From Liopterus haemorrhoidalis (lineage: Eukaryota > Arthropoda > Insecta > Coleoptera > Dytiscidae), in contig OZ020615.1 in assembly GCA_963971575.1 (NCBI GenBank), positions 59,901,379 through 59,965,378 on the forward strand: a DNA stretch of 64,000 nucleotides, given 5' to 3'. The position numbers and the translations under genes are program-made. Below the pieces are notes generated by a model that was given only the letters and a program-made list of their open reading frames with translations, was not told where the DNA came from and did not search any database. Of this stretch, positions 54,421 to 64,000 are shown piece after piece; the first letter of the stretch is position 1, and every line of letters begins with the position of its first letter.

Positions 54421-55098
54421 AATAGTGGCTAACGCATAGTTTTCCATTTATTGCACTTATGACCAATTTCATAAAAGTCTTAAAACCAGTTATAAGCTGA
54501 ACCTAGATATAAAACACAAAAATGCTTTGAATATCGCCATGTTACACTTAAAACTCGTTATAAACTAAAACGCGAAAATGGGCAGCTCTAAATCTAATAT
54601 AGAGCTTATAATTTTTACCACTGTATGTCGCCAGTAAATCTTCATTGGTACTTTATACCTATCAAATGCGTTGAACTTATTTTATTTAGTTGTAAAATAT
54701 TTCGCTTTATGAAAAAAAAAACTTTAATAAAGACATTATATCAAAAATCGGGACGAATAATCACCCTAAAATAGTGGCTACCGCATAGTTTTCCATTTAT
54801 TGCACTTATGACCAATTGCATAAAAGTCTTAAAACCAGTTATAAGTTGAACCTAGATATGAAACACTAAAATGCTTTGAATATCGCCATGTAACACTTAA
54901 AACTCGTTATAAACTAAAACGCGAAAATGGGCAGCTCTAAATCTAATATAGAGCTTATAATTTTTACCACTGTATGTCACCAGTAAATCTTCATTGGTAC
55001 TTTATACCTATCAAATGCGTTACAACTTATTTTATTTAATTGTAAAATATTTCGCTTTGTGACAAAAAAAAAAAACTTTAATAAACACATTATATCAA
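54395..55098 (+). repeat. 349-bp tandem duplication (two copies)
   Basis: AATCGGGACGAAT...ACATTATATCAAA occurs twice in direct orientation; matching GGGACG words are at 54401 and 54750. The copies are very similar, with a few substitutions (GTCGCCAG versus GTCACCAG) and small indels. Each copy begins with the GTCACCCT transposon-like end. Confidence 0.92.
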
Positions 55099-55099
55099 A

Positions 55100-55947
55100 T
55101 AAATTGATGTGAAGTGTGAATTTTCACACATTTCAGGGTTTCGCAGGTATATTATATGTGAAGGCGTCATGCTGAGTGTGTAGGACAAATTTTTCTTTAT
55201 AGTAATCAAGGCAAAATGAACGATATTTTTAAAATAATTTTTCGTCTGTTAATCTAAGAGCTTTAAAAACAAATTTTATGTTAAAATATTTTTTTTGTTA
55301 ATTTTAATTCGAATACCTAGTACGATTATTTAAGTTTCTAAATATGTGCAGTATTTTTTTATATGGCAAGGTTCATTAAGATTTTGAAAATTGCGCCTAT
55401 GGCTTCTATTGGTTGTTTTAAGTCATATGCTCCGCCCCTCTGGCTTCGTATACATGACACATAGAATGAAAATATAATTCCAACAATTCCAATTGGTTAT
55501 TAAATTTACGCTCTTAAAAATTAAATGCAACATTTGCCAAAATATAACTAGAACAAAATAATTTAAACAAAATAAAAATGAAAAAAAAAACAAACAAAAA
55601 ATTGTCTCCCATGCCAGGGAGCGACCTCTAGTTTGCTGTGTAGTAAGCGAGCAAGATAACCATTAGACCAGGATACGCCTTCTAGTATAGTATGTTACAT
55701 AACTATAACTTTTGTACATCGTCAACCAGAACTACAAAAAATGCGTTATTTTCCGAAAACATAATCTGACTTAGAATATTTTCAGATTTTTAGTTTAAAC
55801 CATCTGGGCTACAGGGTGTGGGAAAAATTTGTTTTTTGCACAATTTAGGCAAAAATCACATCAAAATAATTTATTTTGCAAAAATAAAATTTTTCAGACG
55901 ACCAAATGACGGGATAAGGTATTTTTGGTCGCACCTACAAAACCCTA
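55100..55947 (+). repeat. Dispersed family A copy
   Basis: Starts TTGATGTGAAGTGTGAATTT and CATTTCAGGGTTTCGCAGGT, ends CACCTACAAAACCCTAAAAA. It closely matches the copy at 48.12-49.03 kb but keeps an extra ~240 bp (about 55250-55490), and carries a different tRNA-like module at 55600-55690. Confidence 0.7.
55600..55690 (-). mobile_element. tRNA-like module inside family A copy
   Basis: Minus strand: GTATCCTGGTCTAATGGTTA (good A box TGGTCTAATGG) and AGGTCGCTCCCTGG (diverged B box), followed by an A-rich run in the tail direction. It resembles the 5' half of a tRNA but cannot form a full cloverleaf that I can see. Confidence 0.5.
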
Positions 55948-56589
55948 AAAATGTAAACTCTACTAAATTTAGTTTTATTAAAGATGTTTACCAAATTATC
56001 CAAAATTTAAAAGCACCTTAATTACTCATTTATCCCGAATTTAAGCAATTCTCAATTCGGTAGCAAAAATCTAAATTTTCGATCATATCTGAAAGATCCT
56101 TATAAGATAAAAACATGTATTTTAATCACAAACATCCTGAATTTTTAAAAATTGACCAATTATTCGAATATCTTTTGTATATAATTACAATCCCAATCTA
56201 TAGCTGGATATCAAAAGGTTACGGCAAGAAAATTAAATTAGAGAAAGTATGAAATTAAGGCGTTGTATATCAGCCAATATCTTATTAAAGAGCTATCAGT
56301 AAGGCGGATTACCCGCACTGGACCAGTTTTGAATCATCCTGTATATGGTTAATATGATCATTTTGTATTTTAAAGTGCATGCATGTTAATAATAGCAATT
56401 AAAACAGGTAATGTAATTATTTTATGGTGTTATTAATCTATATTTCTAACAAGGACGAAATGTCTTTATTGATGAAGCAATTTCTTTGTTAATTCTTAAT
56501 TTTTGTCTTATGATGTTCTATACTAATTTAAAATCATTTAAATAATTAAGTGTTTTTTATGCTTGTTTTATTTATAGTTTGTATTTTCT

Positions 56590-56670
56590 TATTATAAACA
56601 ATTTTTGTGATATATATGTTTTTGCTGTTTAGTCAATAGTAAAAGAGATATGTTTTGTCTCTCGGGAACC
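56590..56670 (+). repeat. Dispersed AACAATTTTTGT...AGTCAATAGTA repeat
   Basis: Diverged copy of the 36673 repeat (AACAATTTTTGTGATATATA, TGCTGTTTAGTCAATAGTAA). Confidence 0.4.
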
Positions 56671-56726
56671 TTCAATAGTCAAAAGTGACCATATATTTCT
56701 GATGTAAGGCTTAAAATGTATAAGTA

Positions 56727-57187
56727 GGGGAAGCCGAGGCGGCTTCCCATAATATGCCCCATAATGGGCACCTTAAGGATTATAATATCTTTGAAATTAT
56801 TTTGCAATGGTCCAATATTAATGCAGACACCTTTATTTTGGACGTTTGCCATTGCTGATAGTACTAGGCTAGAATAGTACAATATAATGAGTATTAGTAT
56901 CAAAAAGATATAATACTTCAAGAGTAATATAAAAAATAAGTAATTTGGACGTTTCGGAAACTGCTCAACAATCTGTTTCCGTCTTCAGAAGAAGGATCAC
57001 GAGAAGTGATGACTTAAGGATTATCTTTAATAAAATTTTAAGGAACATCGTAAAAAATTTCGGCATACTTTTATTCGCAAGACAGTAAAAAAACTGAAAA
57101 ATACAAAAAAGTTATGACGATATAAAAAAAAGCTTCCTTGTGCTCATTTTGCCTCGGTGTCGGTGCAGAATGAGCACAGGCTTTCCC
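56727..57187. mobile_element. Probable TA-flanked MITE with GGGGAAGCC ends
   Basis: GGGGAAGCCGAGGCGGCTTC on the left and GAGCACAGGCTTTCCC on the right give short imperfect inverted ends next to TA. TGCCCCATAATGGGCACC and TGTGCTCATTTTGCC / CAGAATGAGCACAGG are internal palindromes. At 56948-56990 there is a stem followed by GAAACGTCC on the minus strand. Confidence 0.45.
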
Positions 57188-57900
57188 TATACCAATATTC
57201 GAACAAAATTCCAATCAAATTTTTTGGAATATATTTTTTTTGCTCCAATTATAACCAAAATTTAGTTTTAAGCTAATTTTGCGGTGCTTTCCTAGTTTGT
57301 GAATTAGAGGCAACTTGGGTCAGTTTTTTGCCTATAATTCAAAAACTTTTGCCCAAACTTCAAAATGGACCAAATTTCCTTGATCTATGACCAAAAATAC
57401 ATATTTATACCAATTTGTAATAAAATCGAAAACAAAAATTTTTTGCTTCAAAATCACGATTTTTTTAAGGTCTACCCCTTACGATTTTTTCAATTTTTGG
57501 CTATTTTCAAGGGTTTTGGATTTTTGCCTACAATACTCAATAACATGACAAAATTATTTAATACTGTCAGTTGTGATATCGACTTAGATATCCATAATTT
57601 ATCTTTACGGAGATTTTCAACTATCATAAAACAGTATTATAAAACTAAAAACACTGCTTAAAGATATTTTTTCTAGACTATAATAAATATTCCCTTAAAT
57701 TTCTAGCTCCTATGTTCCTCGTATATATAGATATAAAATTTTTTTTTTTTTGTTGTTTTACATATTTTTCTGTTTTAAACTTTATAATTGTATTATTTTG
57801 TACCATTGTCATTTGTATGCTAAAGTGGCTGCCTGTTATTGGGTGCTTGCACCTGTTGGCAGTCCAATGGGTTATTAAATAAATAAAAATAAAATAACTG
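57188..57900. other. AT-rich; probable LINE 3' end at 57720-57895
   Basis: 57720-57895 has GTGGCTGCCTGTTATTGGGT, GCACCTGTTGGCAGTCCAAT and GGGTTATTAAATAAATAAAA, a non-LTR-like 3' end. The 98-codon frame at 57365 (DQISLIYDQKYIFIPICNKI) is low-complexity AT-driven and not recognised. Confidence 0.3.
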
Positions 57901-58850
57901 GTTTATTAAAGCCCAAATTTTTTTTAGACTAAAAAATGTTGTGTAATTTTAATAATTCAAACCGCAGATTTCTATCCCTAACCATATTTTAGTTAGGATG
58001 CATAAAAATTATCAAAAAATTTAAAAAAAAAAAGAATAATTTTCAATTTTTTTTTGTTTCAAAATATGTTAACAAGTCAATTGGGATCTCAAAATTTCAA
58101 AAATTTCATCCGCAGGTCTTTATGTCTTTTTGTTTTTAAGATACGTCCATGTGAAGATGGAAATTCCTGTAAATCACGCCATAATAAAATTTGTCATAAT
58201 TTTAAAACACACAAAACGAATACTACCTTAAATTTTTTCTAGACTAAATAAATTAGGAGGAATCTAAAAATTCTAACCGCAGATCGCTATCTGTAACCGT
58301 TTTTGAGTTGTGATTTTTTTTATTTCACAATTTTCACAAATAATGTAAATTATGCCATTAAAAAAATTGTCATGATCTCAAAACGCATTAAATGATTAAA
58401 GCCCTAATTTTTTTCTAGATTAAATAAATTACGAGGAATCCAAAAATTTTAATCGCAGAGCGCTATCTTTAACTGTTTTTGAGTTGTGATTTTTTTTAAT
58501 TCACAATTTTCACAAATAATGTAAATTATGCCATTAAAAAATTTGTTATATTCTCAAAACGAATTATACGATTCAATCCCCAATTTTTTTCTAGACTAAA
58601 CAAACTATGGAAAATCCAAAAATTTCAACCGCAGGGCGCTATCTTTAACCGTTTTTTAGTTGTGATTTTTTTAAATTTACTATTTTCATAAATAATGTAA
58701 AACATGCCATTAAAACTTTGTCATAATCTCAAAACGCATTAAACGATTAAAGCCCCAATTTTTTTTTAGACTAAACAAATTATGGAGAATCCAAAAATTT
58801 CAAACTCAGGTCGTTATCTCTAACCACTTTAGAGTTGTGCTCAAACACAA
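57900..58850 (+). repeat. 176-bp tandem array (about 4-5 units)
   Basis: AATTTTTTTCTAGACTAAA recurs with AGACT/AGATT at 58241, 58417, 58593 and 58768 (spacing 175-176 bp); a diverged unit starts at about 57926. Each unit has CCAAAAATTTCAACCGCAG, GCTATCTTTAACCGTTTTTG and ATGTAAATTATGCCATTAAA. Non-coding. Confidence 0.88.
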
Positions 58851-58904
58851 TATTTCTTCTATAACTTTGACCAAACAAAATATTGTTGAGCATATGAAAC
58901 AAGT

Positions 58905-59150
58905 GTTGATCTATGTCCCGCGGTTCTAAGTCAGGTCTGTGGTCCCTGGTCGTCGGACAGACATGGGGTCTCATCTCCGGGCACAGCTGCTGCTTTCAAT
59001 ATTACCTCCAGACCGTGTCCGCTACTCTCCGGTCTCCGGTCCCAGTCATGGCGGCCGCCGCATGTCGCTCGCCATGGCCCTCTCACCATGGTCCCCTCGC
59101 CCATCACATCCACATCCACATCCACTAGAGGCAAGCTGCAACAAACATAT
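58905..59150. other. GC-rich island next to the 176-bp array
   Basis: About 245 bp with many CpGs (CCCGCGGTTC, GCGGCCGCCGCATG) in a very AT-rich setting, plus a short CACATC minisatellite (59103-59122). Three overlapping frames are open (two plus, one minus), which reflects composition more than coding. No domain, splice pair or RNA gene was recognised. Confidence 0.4.
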
Positions 59151-59375
59151 ACCGTGAATAAATATTTGATAATATGATTAGACAGTTGAGAAATGAGACT
59201 TGGATACATAGGAAATATTTAGAGACAACGATGTAGAGATTTAGTAAAGATAGAAACATATCTTGAGTTTTGGATTTTAAGTATTGTAAGTAATAGAATG
59301 CGGATAGAAAGTAGAAATATAATAATATAAATTGTACCTAAATCTAAGAAGATGCATCATGATTACGGTGACTTA

Positions 59376-59440
59376 CAGGCGCGCACCCAGGATTTATTCT
59401 TAGGGAGAAACATCCGAAAATTTTAAGATGAAAAGATGAA
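59376..59440 (+). repeat. GCGCACCC-type hAT-like end
   Basis: CAGGCGCGCACCCAGGATTT, ATTCTTAGGGAG: the same terminus as at 272-463, in opposite orientation. No target duplication found. Confidence 0.45.
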
Positions 59441-59785
59441 AGCGGGCCACAAATGGTCTTTCGGCCTTCGGCCCACTTCTAGTAATGTAAAAAAAGTCAA
59501 ATAAAAAAAAAAAAATGAAGTGAAGTGTAAATTTTCACACATTTCAGGGTTTTGCAGGTATTTAATAGATGTAAGAAGCCAACATAATACTGGATGTCTA
59601 GGTATATTTATCACATCAAAATCAACAGTTTTTTTGATAATAACTTTTATTCGAGACCTAAGAGCTTCCATTTAATTTTTTTAAACAAAATTTAAATAAT
59701 TTTCCAAACATCCCAGCGTTTTTTCTGCATTTGCTTCGTATTCAAGTCTTCATTAGATTGATAAGAAATATTTTACAGTGTAGAG

Positions 59786-60399
59786 CAGGCATGTGCAAAA
59801 GGCCGAGGGTCAATTAGTAATCTGAAATACATTCGCGGGCCAGAATTTTTTAAGGATCTTTGTTTTAGAATTACTTCACTGAAATTGTCTTCATTACAAA
59901 AAAATAAAACATTCTACATTTTCTAAACTATGCAAAAAAGTATATAACTTTATAACATTTCGAAAAATAAAAAAAAAAAAACAAGAAAAAATAAAAAATC
60001 TTTTATAATGCATAAATATTGTTAAATAAGAACAAAATGTTAATTTAATTTTAATGGGACAGTTGGGACTGCATATTGCTCACAAGTTTGTCAATATTCG
60101 GGGAAACATTATTCGCGTCCTTGTTTTTGATTTAACGGACTTCAACCTAGAAAATAACTGCTCACATTTGTAGTGCTTCAAAAGAGCGTAATTCTCTTCT
60201 GAGCAAAAGCTGTGTTTTGGAAATTTTTCAACTAGGAAATATTCCTTGTAAAACTCAATTAGTGAAATATCCTTCATTTTTGACTTCAAAGATATACTCG
60301 CGTGCCAGATGCAATGGGATTTTGGATAGTTATCGCGGACCGGACAAAATGAAGCAACGGGCCGGACCCAGCCCACGGGCAGTAGGTTGCAAATACCTG
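59786..60399 (-). mobile_element. 614-bp hAT element, internally deleted
   Basis: Ends CAGGCATGTGCAAAAGG / CAGTAGGTTGCAAATACCTG with an 8-bp target duplication GTGTAGAG (59778-59785, 60400-60407). The right-hand half holds a transposase C-terminal relic on the minus strand. Confidence 0.92.
60049..60310 (-). pseudogene. hAT transposase C-terminal (dimerisation) relic
   Basis: Minus strand from about 60300: SLKSKMKDISLIEFYKEYFL, VEKFPKHSFCSEENYALLKH, YKCEQLFSRLKSVKSKTRTR. This is the hATC motif CEQxFSxMKxxKSKxR. A frameshift near 60115, with about ten family residues (the L-T-D-x-H-L stretch) apparently deleted, leads to NNVSPNIDKLVSNMQSQLSH and a stop near 60055. The rest of the enzyme, including BED finger and catalytic core, is gone. 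It is a relative of the split relic at 5459-9307. Confidence 0.85.
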
Positions 60400-60740
60400 G
60401 TGTAGAGTGTAGTGTGGTGTGGTGTGAGTAACTCAGTTCGCAACTATTAAAAAAATATATTATTTTTTTAATATTTTTAATTCTAAAAAAATACACGCGC
60501 TATCTTAGCTATAAATACAAAAAATCCATAACATTTTTAGCCATAGTTTAACCATGAATTAAAAAAAAAATTAAAAACACAAAAACTGCCATATTTTTCA
60601 AAAACACAATCTGATCATAAATTCCTCTCGTACGTTTCCGACTCATATCAATATACATTACCTATATTTTTTTCAGGTTTTTGGTTTAACCCTTTTTGGT
60701 AAAAGGGTGTGGGACAATAACCTGGATTAACACAATGAAA

Positions 60741-61842
60741 AAAGAGCCTTTCTTGTTCCAAATCGTTCCTAAATCCGAACTGTGTTATCCCAAAAATGTT
60801 AAATATAAGTATTGCATTCCAAGTTTATAACATTTTCTTAGATGTACTGTAACTAAATTCATGCCATTAAATTAATAACATTAACAGATTAGCTATTTAA
60901 AATATGTAGTTACAAGGTCATTTCTAAGATGAAATTGAATAAAATGATTCAAAGGCAAGATAGTGAAGTAGTCAAAGTGCTAGTGAATGAAGCTGTTGAA
61001 ATAATTTAGGAGTCCTGATTAATGATCCATGTATATCACATTAATACCTGCTTCCAACTCATTCATTTTAAAATCACTTACTATAATGGATTCATTTCAA
61101 CAATTTAATTTATTTCAAACTAATGAAAATTTTATACGCCATTTTCATAATAACTATTGATCCTTGTAATGGATATTATAGACTTTTTATAACTAATATA
61201 TTCTTTTTTTCTGTTGGATAATAATCTATACGTAAAACGAATAGAGAAAATCGGACAGAGATACTTTCTCTACGAAGAATACGACAGTGTCGTTTTGTGA
61301 CTGTCATTTGTGTTTAATAATGAAAACATTGTAGCAATGAATTTCATTTATTTCAATAAATTTAATTTGGTTTTACTGTCTTATTTCTTTCAACAATTTT
61401 ATATCGTTTTACATATTGTAGGCTTGCTGCAAAATTTTAATTTTTGGCATGCAAATTAACACATCTATAATTAGGCCAGAAAATTGGTGTTCAAAAAAGT
61501 AGTTTTGGAGAAAATGGGATGGAAAGTGGTTTGGAGTTTTGGAAATTAGTGGGATGAATAAATCTTGAGGTGTTATTTTTGAAGTCATATTTTGCGACTA
61601 CAATTTTTGCCGCAACTTCGAAAAAAACCCGGAAAAATGTGCAAGAAAATGTTTTTTGCAAATATCTCCATTCCATTGAAAAATTCGAAGAAAATATATC
61701 TATACTGAATTAAAGAAAAATAAATTATCGATAAGTTAGCTTTTATTTAAGTTTTTTTATGAGATGAACAGTTTACTCGCTAGAGCGCCGCAAAGTTGGC
61801 CAATTTTTTGAATTGGCCGATTTACCGTGAGATATAGGCAAC
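60741..61842. other. AT-rich sequence, no repeat recognised
   Basis: No transposon ends, tandem repeats or splice-bounded frames stood out. The minus-strand 61-codon frame at 61491 is not recognised. Confidence 0.4.
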
Positions 61843-62320
61843 CTTTGGCATATCGCAGACTACAATACATTTGAGTTTGAATGAGCATTTAGCTGTGAAA
61901 AAGATCTATTCCCGATGGATTCCGCATTATTTGACCGAAGCTCAAAAAAAATGCTCGTGTTGATTGGTGTAATGGAATGCTAAAAACAAATCAACCTAGG
62001 CACTGCAAAATCCGTATACAACATCGTTCCAGATGATGAAACTAGAATTTATTCATATGAACTGGAAACTAAGCAACAATCCACTGTTTGGGTCTTCCAA
62101 GATGAACCGAAACAAAAGTTGTTCGTTCACGAAACACTTACAAGAAAATGATCGCTTGTTTCTTCGGTTGTACTGAACATGTCGCAACCATTCCTTTAGA
62201 ATATCGGAGAACAGTTAATTCTGAATGGTATACAACAATTTGTTTGCCAGAAGTCATCGACAAAATCAGGAAAAATAACCAAAAACGTCGCATCATTCTG
62301 CATCATGACAAAGCAAGCTA
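61843..62320 (+). pseudogene. Mariner transposase central fragment
   Basis: Begins within the DNA-binding half (HLAVKKIYSRWIPHYLTEAQ) and runs through the first catalytic Asp region (IVPDDETRIYSYELETKQQS, TVWVFQDEPKQ) to INKIRKNNQKRRIILHHDKA, where it stops at the second Asp motif (HHDKA for HHDNA). Frameshifts fall near 61945 and 62115. It is truncated on both sides and is the same family as 27853-28762. Confidence 0.87.
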
Positions 62321-62339
62321 AATTATAGAGAAGTTATTT

Positions 62340-62690
62340 ATTTAAAAATTTGGAAAAATTCTTAGTAATACACATTAATGTGAACCGAATAATACCATAA
62401 GAATTTGGTATCTGATAATTATTTCGAAAGTTATCGTATTTTTTGCAACACTGTACTTATAATATTTATCTGACTGACTGGAAAACTGGATACCTATAGC
62501 TGGGTCTTGATGCGAGTGCATCTCAGGTATGATTGGAAGTTTCTAGGTGAAAACACGTGGATTAATCTTTTATAATTTATCACAATTTATGGTTTTTAAT
62601 ACTTTATCACTTACAATTTGTTATCACTTACAAAACCCTGAAATATGTGAAAATTAACACTTGACAAAATTTATTTTTTTGCTCAATACA
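62340..62690 (-). repeat. Dispersed family A copy, reverse orientation, partial
   Basis: ACTTACAAAACCCTGAAATA and GTGAAAATTAACACTT (62627-62665) are the left end of the family, inverted. CTGACTGACTGG and GATGCGAGTGCATCTCA match, as complements, 22250-22310 in the copy at 21.8 kb. Confidence 0.5.
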
Positions 62691-63403
62691 TCACTTGATT
62701 TGAATATTCTTTTGTTGCATGTTTTACTAATAATCATTTCATTAAGATTCCTTAAATCTAGCTAGTTTCCTATTTCCCAATTCTCAGGGCTGTTGTCGAG
62801 GCTATACGGCTGTTTATGGTGTATACCTTCTGCTTTGATTCAAGTGAGTAGCGTATACCCTGTCCTTTTTTAAATTTCGATGTGTTGAACGAGGATATTC
62901 GAGGCCGTATACTCTCTGGATTTTACTATACGTGTACAATATGTGTATTCCTGCGCTGATTTTAAGTACTGCTAATACTAACAAAATTACACGCCGACTT
63001 TGACAAAACTGATCTATCCTAGTGTGAACATAGCCTTGCTGAAAAATACTAAAAATTTTATTCAGCTTTATCCTCGGTTTACATTTCTAGTGCAAGCAAA
63101 AAGATTGAGGGAAAAAGAAGCAACTTCTTAGTGAATCCCTCACGCTTCTGTCGGTAATTCTGTGGATTTAGCCAAGGGCTGATGTGATGGCAACTGTTGG
63201 CTCCCCTGCACCCTGCACCCTACACAGGGCGGTGTGGTGGCGGCGACCACTGGAGTGTGCACGATCATGGCGATTCAACTGGGGGAGTTTGAGTGACAGC
63301 ATGAAATGAAAGAATTGCTTCGGTTTCTGTTATTACGAACAAAACAAGATGGGAAACTTATTAAATTGAACAGAGGAGAATATTTGAATATATCATTTTA
63401 GAG
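62691..63403. other. Unassigned; GC-rich patch at 63170-63300
   Basis: 63170-63300 (CTGATGTGATGGCAACTGTT, CCCTGCACCCTGCACCC, GGCGGTGTGGTGGCGGCGAC) is clearly GC-rich in an AT-rich setting. No coding or RNA signature recognised. 62790-62960 has GGCTATACGGCTG and several GTATACC words and may be a diverged MITE. Confidence 0.35.
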
Positions 63404-63510
63404 TTGCCATGACTCTGTGGTAAGACGGTTGCCTACGGAGCACAGGAACGCGGGTTCGATACCCTTCACCTCCTATTCATCCAATTGAAAATATGCATTG
63501 AAAAAAAAAA
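63404..63510 (+). mobile_element. tRNA-derived SINE head with A-tail
   Basis: An A-box-like ATGACTCTGTGGTAAGACGG (63409) and B box GGGTTCGATACCC (63452) about 40 bases apart, then TTCACCTCCTATTCATCC and an A-run at 63499-63511. No matched acceptor stem, so it is a SINE or tRNA pseudogene. Confidence 0.6.
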
Positions 63511-63823
63511 AAAATTTGTTTTCTAATTATAAATAATTTTTATTATACCTCGTTGCTCATAAAAAACTTATTGCTTCCACCTAATCATGTTTACAGCACA
63601 AAAGGCAGAACTAATTAATTTTGTAAAATATTGATATCAGAAAAAGCAATTGTTGTTAGAACTTTACCAATAATGGGACAAAAACTGCATAATGCGTTTC
63701 CACTACAACTAAAAGATCTTTTATATCACCATAGTCAATCTTATTATACTGGACATGTCAAACGGTGGTTATCTTCATTGACTAGCAATTCAAAATGTTT
63801 AATACCTTTATTATTACTGTTTT

Positions 63824-63925
63824 ATTACTGTTAACAATTTTTGTTGCATATATTTTTCTTTTAAGTCAATAATACGAATGATATTTTAAGTTTTTTAAAA
63901 AACAGTTTTAACCCCGAAACAACCC
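63824..63925 (+). repeat. Dispersed AACAATTTTTGT...AAGTCAATAATA repeat
   Basis: TTAACAATTTTTGTTGCATA, CTTTTAAGTCAATAATACGA and ACCCCGAAACAACCC match the copy at 36673-36770. The 67-codon frame before it (63631-63834) is not recognised. Confidence 0.45.
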
Positions 63926-63936
63926 TTTAGAACAGT

Positions 63937-64000
63937 TTCTTAAACTGTGGTCCGCGAACACAAAATTTCATTAGTATTAATTAGGGGCCTTTTAGTAAAA
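63937..64000 (+). mobile_element. hAT left end, cut by the window edge
   Basis: CAGTTTCTTAAACTGTGGTC, CGCGAACACAAAATTTC is a standard hAT terminus. The element continues beyond the window. Confidence 0.5.

Larger units (their letters stand above)
59515..60740 (+). repeat. Dispersed family A copy, interrupted by a hAT element
   Basis: 59515-59770 is the left part (GAAGTGTAAATTTTCACACA, TTTCAGGGTTTTGCAGGTAT). 60560-60740 is a later part (CTGATCATAAATTCCTCTCG, TTTTTGGTAAAAGGGTGTGG). Between them is the hAT element at 59786-60399. Confidence 0.55.

Noticed and set aside
58913..59209. Three overlapping frames in the GC-rich island as genes
   Set aside because: Frames overlap on both strands, as expected from GC-rich, stop-poor DNA; no domain or splice support.
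60080..60496. 138-codon minus-strand frame as an intact host gene
   Set aside because: Its C-terminal half is a hAT transposase relic inside an element with a clear 8-bp target duplication; the N-terminal half is outside the element and unrelated.
63404..63475. Functional tRNA gene
   Set aside because: Box B is imperfect, no full cloverleaf could be drawn and an A-tail follows; better read as a SINE.
4287..64000. A second Hox gene (ftz or Scr) downstream of Antp
   Set aside because: No frame with the IKIWFQNRR helix-3 motif was found after 4286 on either strand.

Overview
The window looks like part of an insect Hox cluster. The base composition is AT-rich, and the only host gene I can name is the homeobox-containing last coding exon of Antennapedia (Antp), plus strand, 4036-4286. 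The homeodomain is the Antp/Scr class, and the tail after it (KENKTKGE..., ending SPQ) is specific to Antp. The YPWM exon must lie upstream of the window, so bases 1-4035 are read as intron. Everything after about 4860 would be the interval between Antp and its next Hox neighbour on the labial side (ftz or Scr). No second homeobox was seen in the remaining 59 kb. The insect order cannot be fixed from this sequence.

The interval is filled with transposable elements, many with ends that can be read exactly (terminal inverted repeats plus target-site duplications). From 5143 to 9654 there is a four-deep nest: hAT element > second hAT element > third hAT element > pogo-like element > a 2.4-kb array of a 48-bp unit that flips orientation at about 7325. 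From 9.6 to 31 kb there are LINE 3' fragments, mariner and Tc1 deletion derivatives, a Harbinger-like element holding a hAT MITE, small hAT MITEs, tRNA-derived SINEs and a deleted Tc1/mariner copy (24291-25205). From 31 to 46 kb there is a 740-bp MITE whose related insertion site also appears elsewhere in the window, a 205-bp tandem array, a hAT with TATCGATA-rich ends, a hAT MITE nested in a palindromic MITE, pogo and Tc1 relics, and two small exon-like segments (41474-41518 and 41767-41808) that may belong to an unidentified plus-strand gene.

From 46 to 64 kb there are several copies of one dispersed family bounded by AGGGTTTTGTAGGTAT / ATACCTACAAAACCCT, a 565-bp fold-back, the second copy of the deleted Tc1/mariner lineage (52426-53224), a 349-bp tandem duplication, a 176-bp tandem array, a hAT with a transposase C-terminal relic, a mariner relic and two GC-rich patches.

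Apart from Antp exon and its 3' UTR, nearly all open frames are transposase or LINE relics, or by-products of repeats. All calls are from reading the sequence; no alignment or database search was run. Boundaries given without a target-site duplication are approximate.
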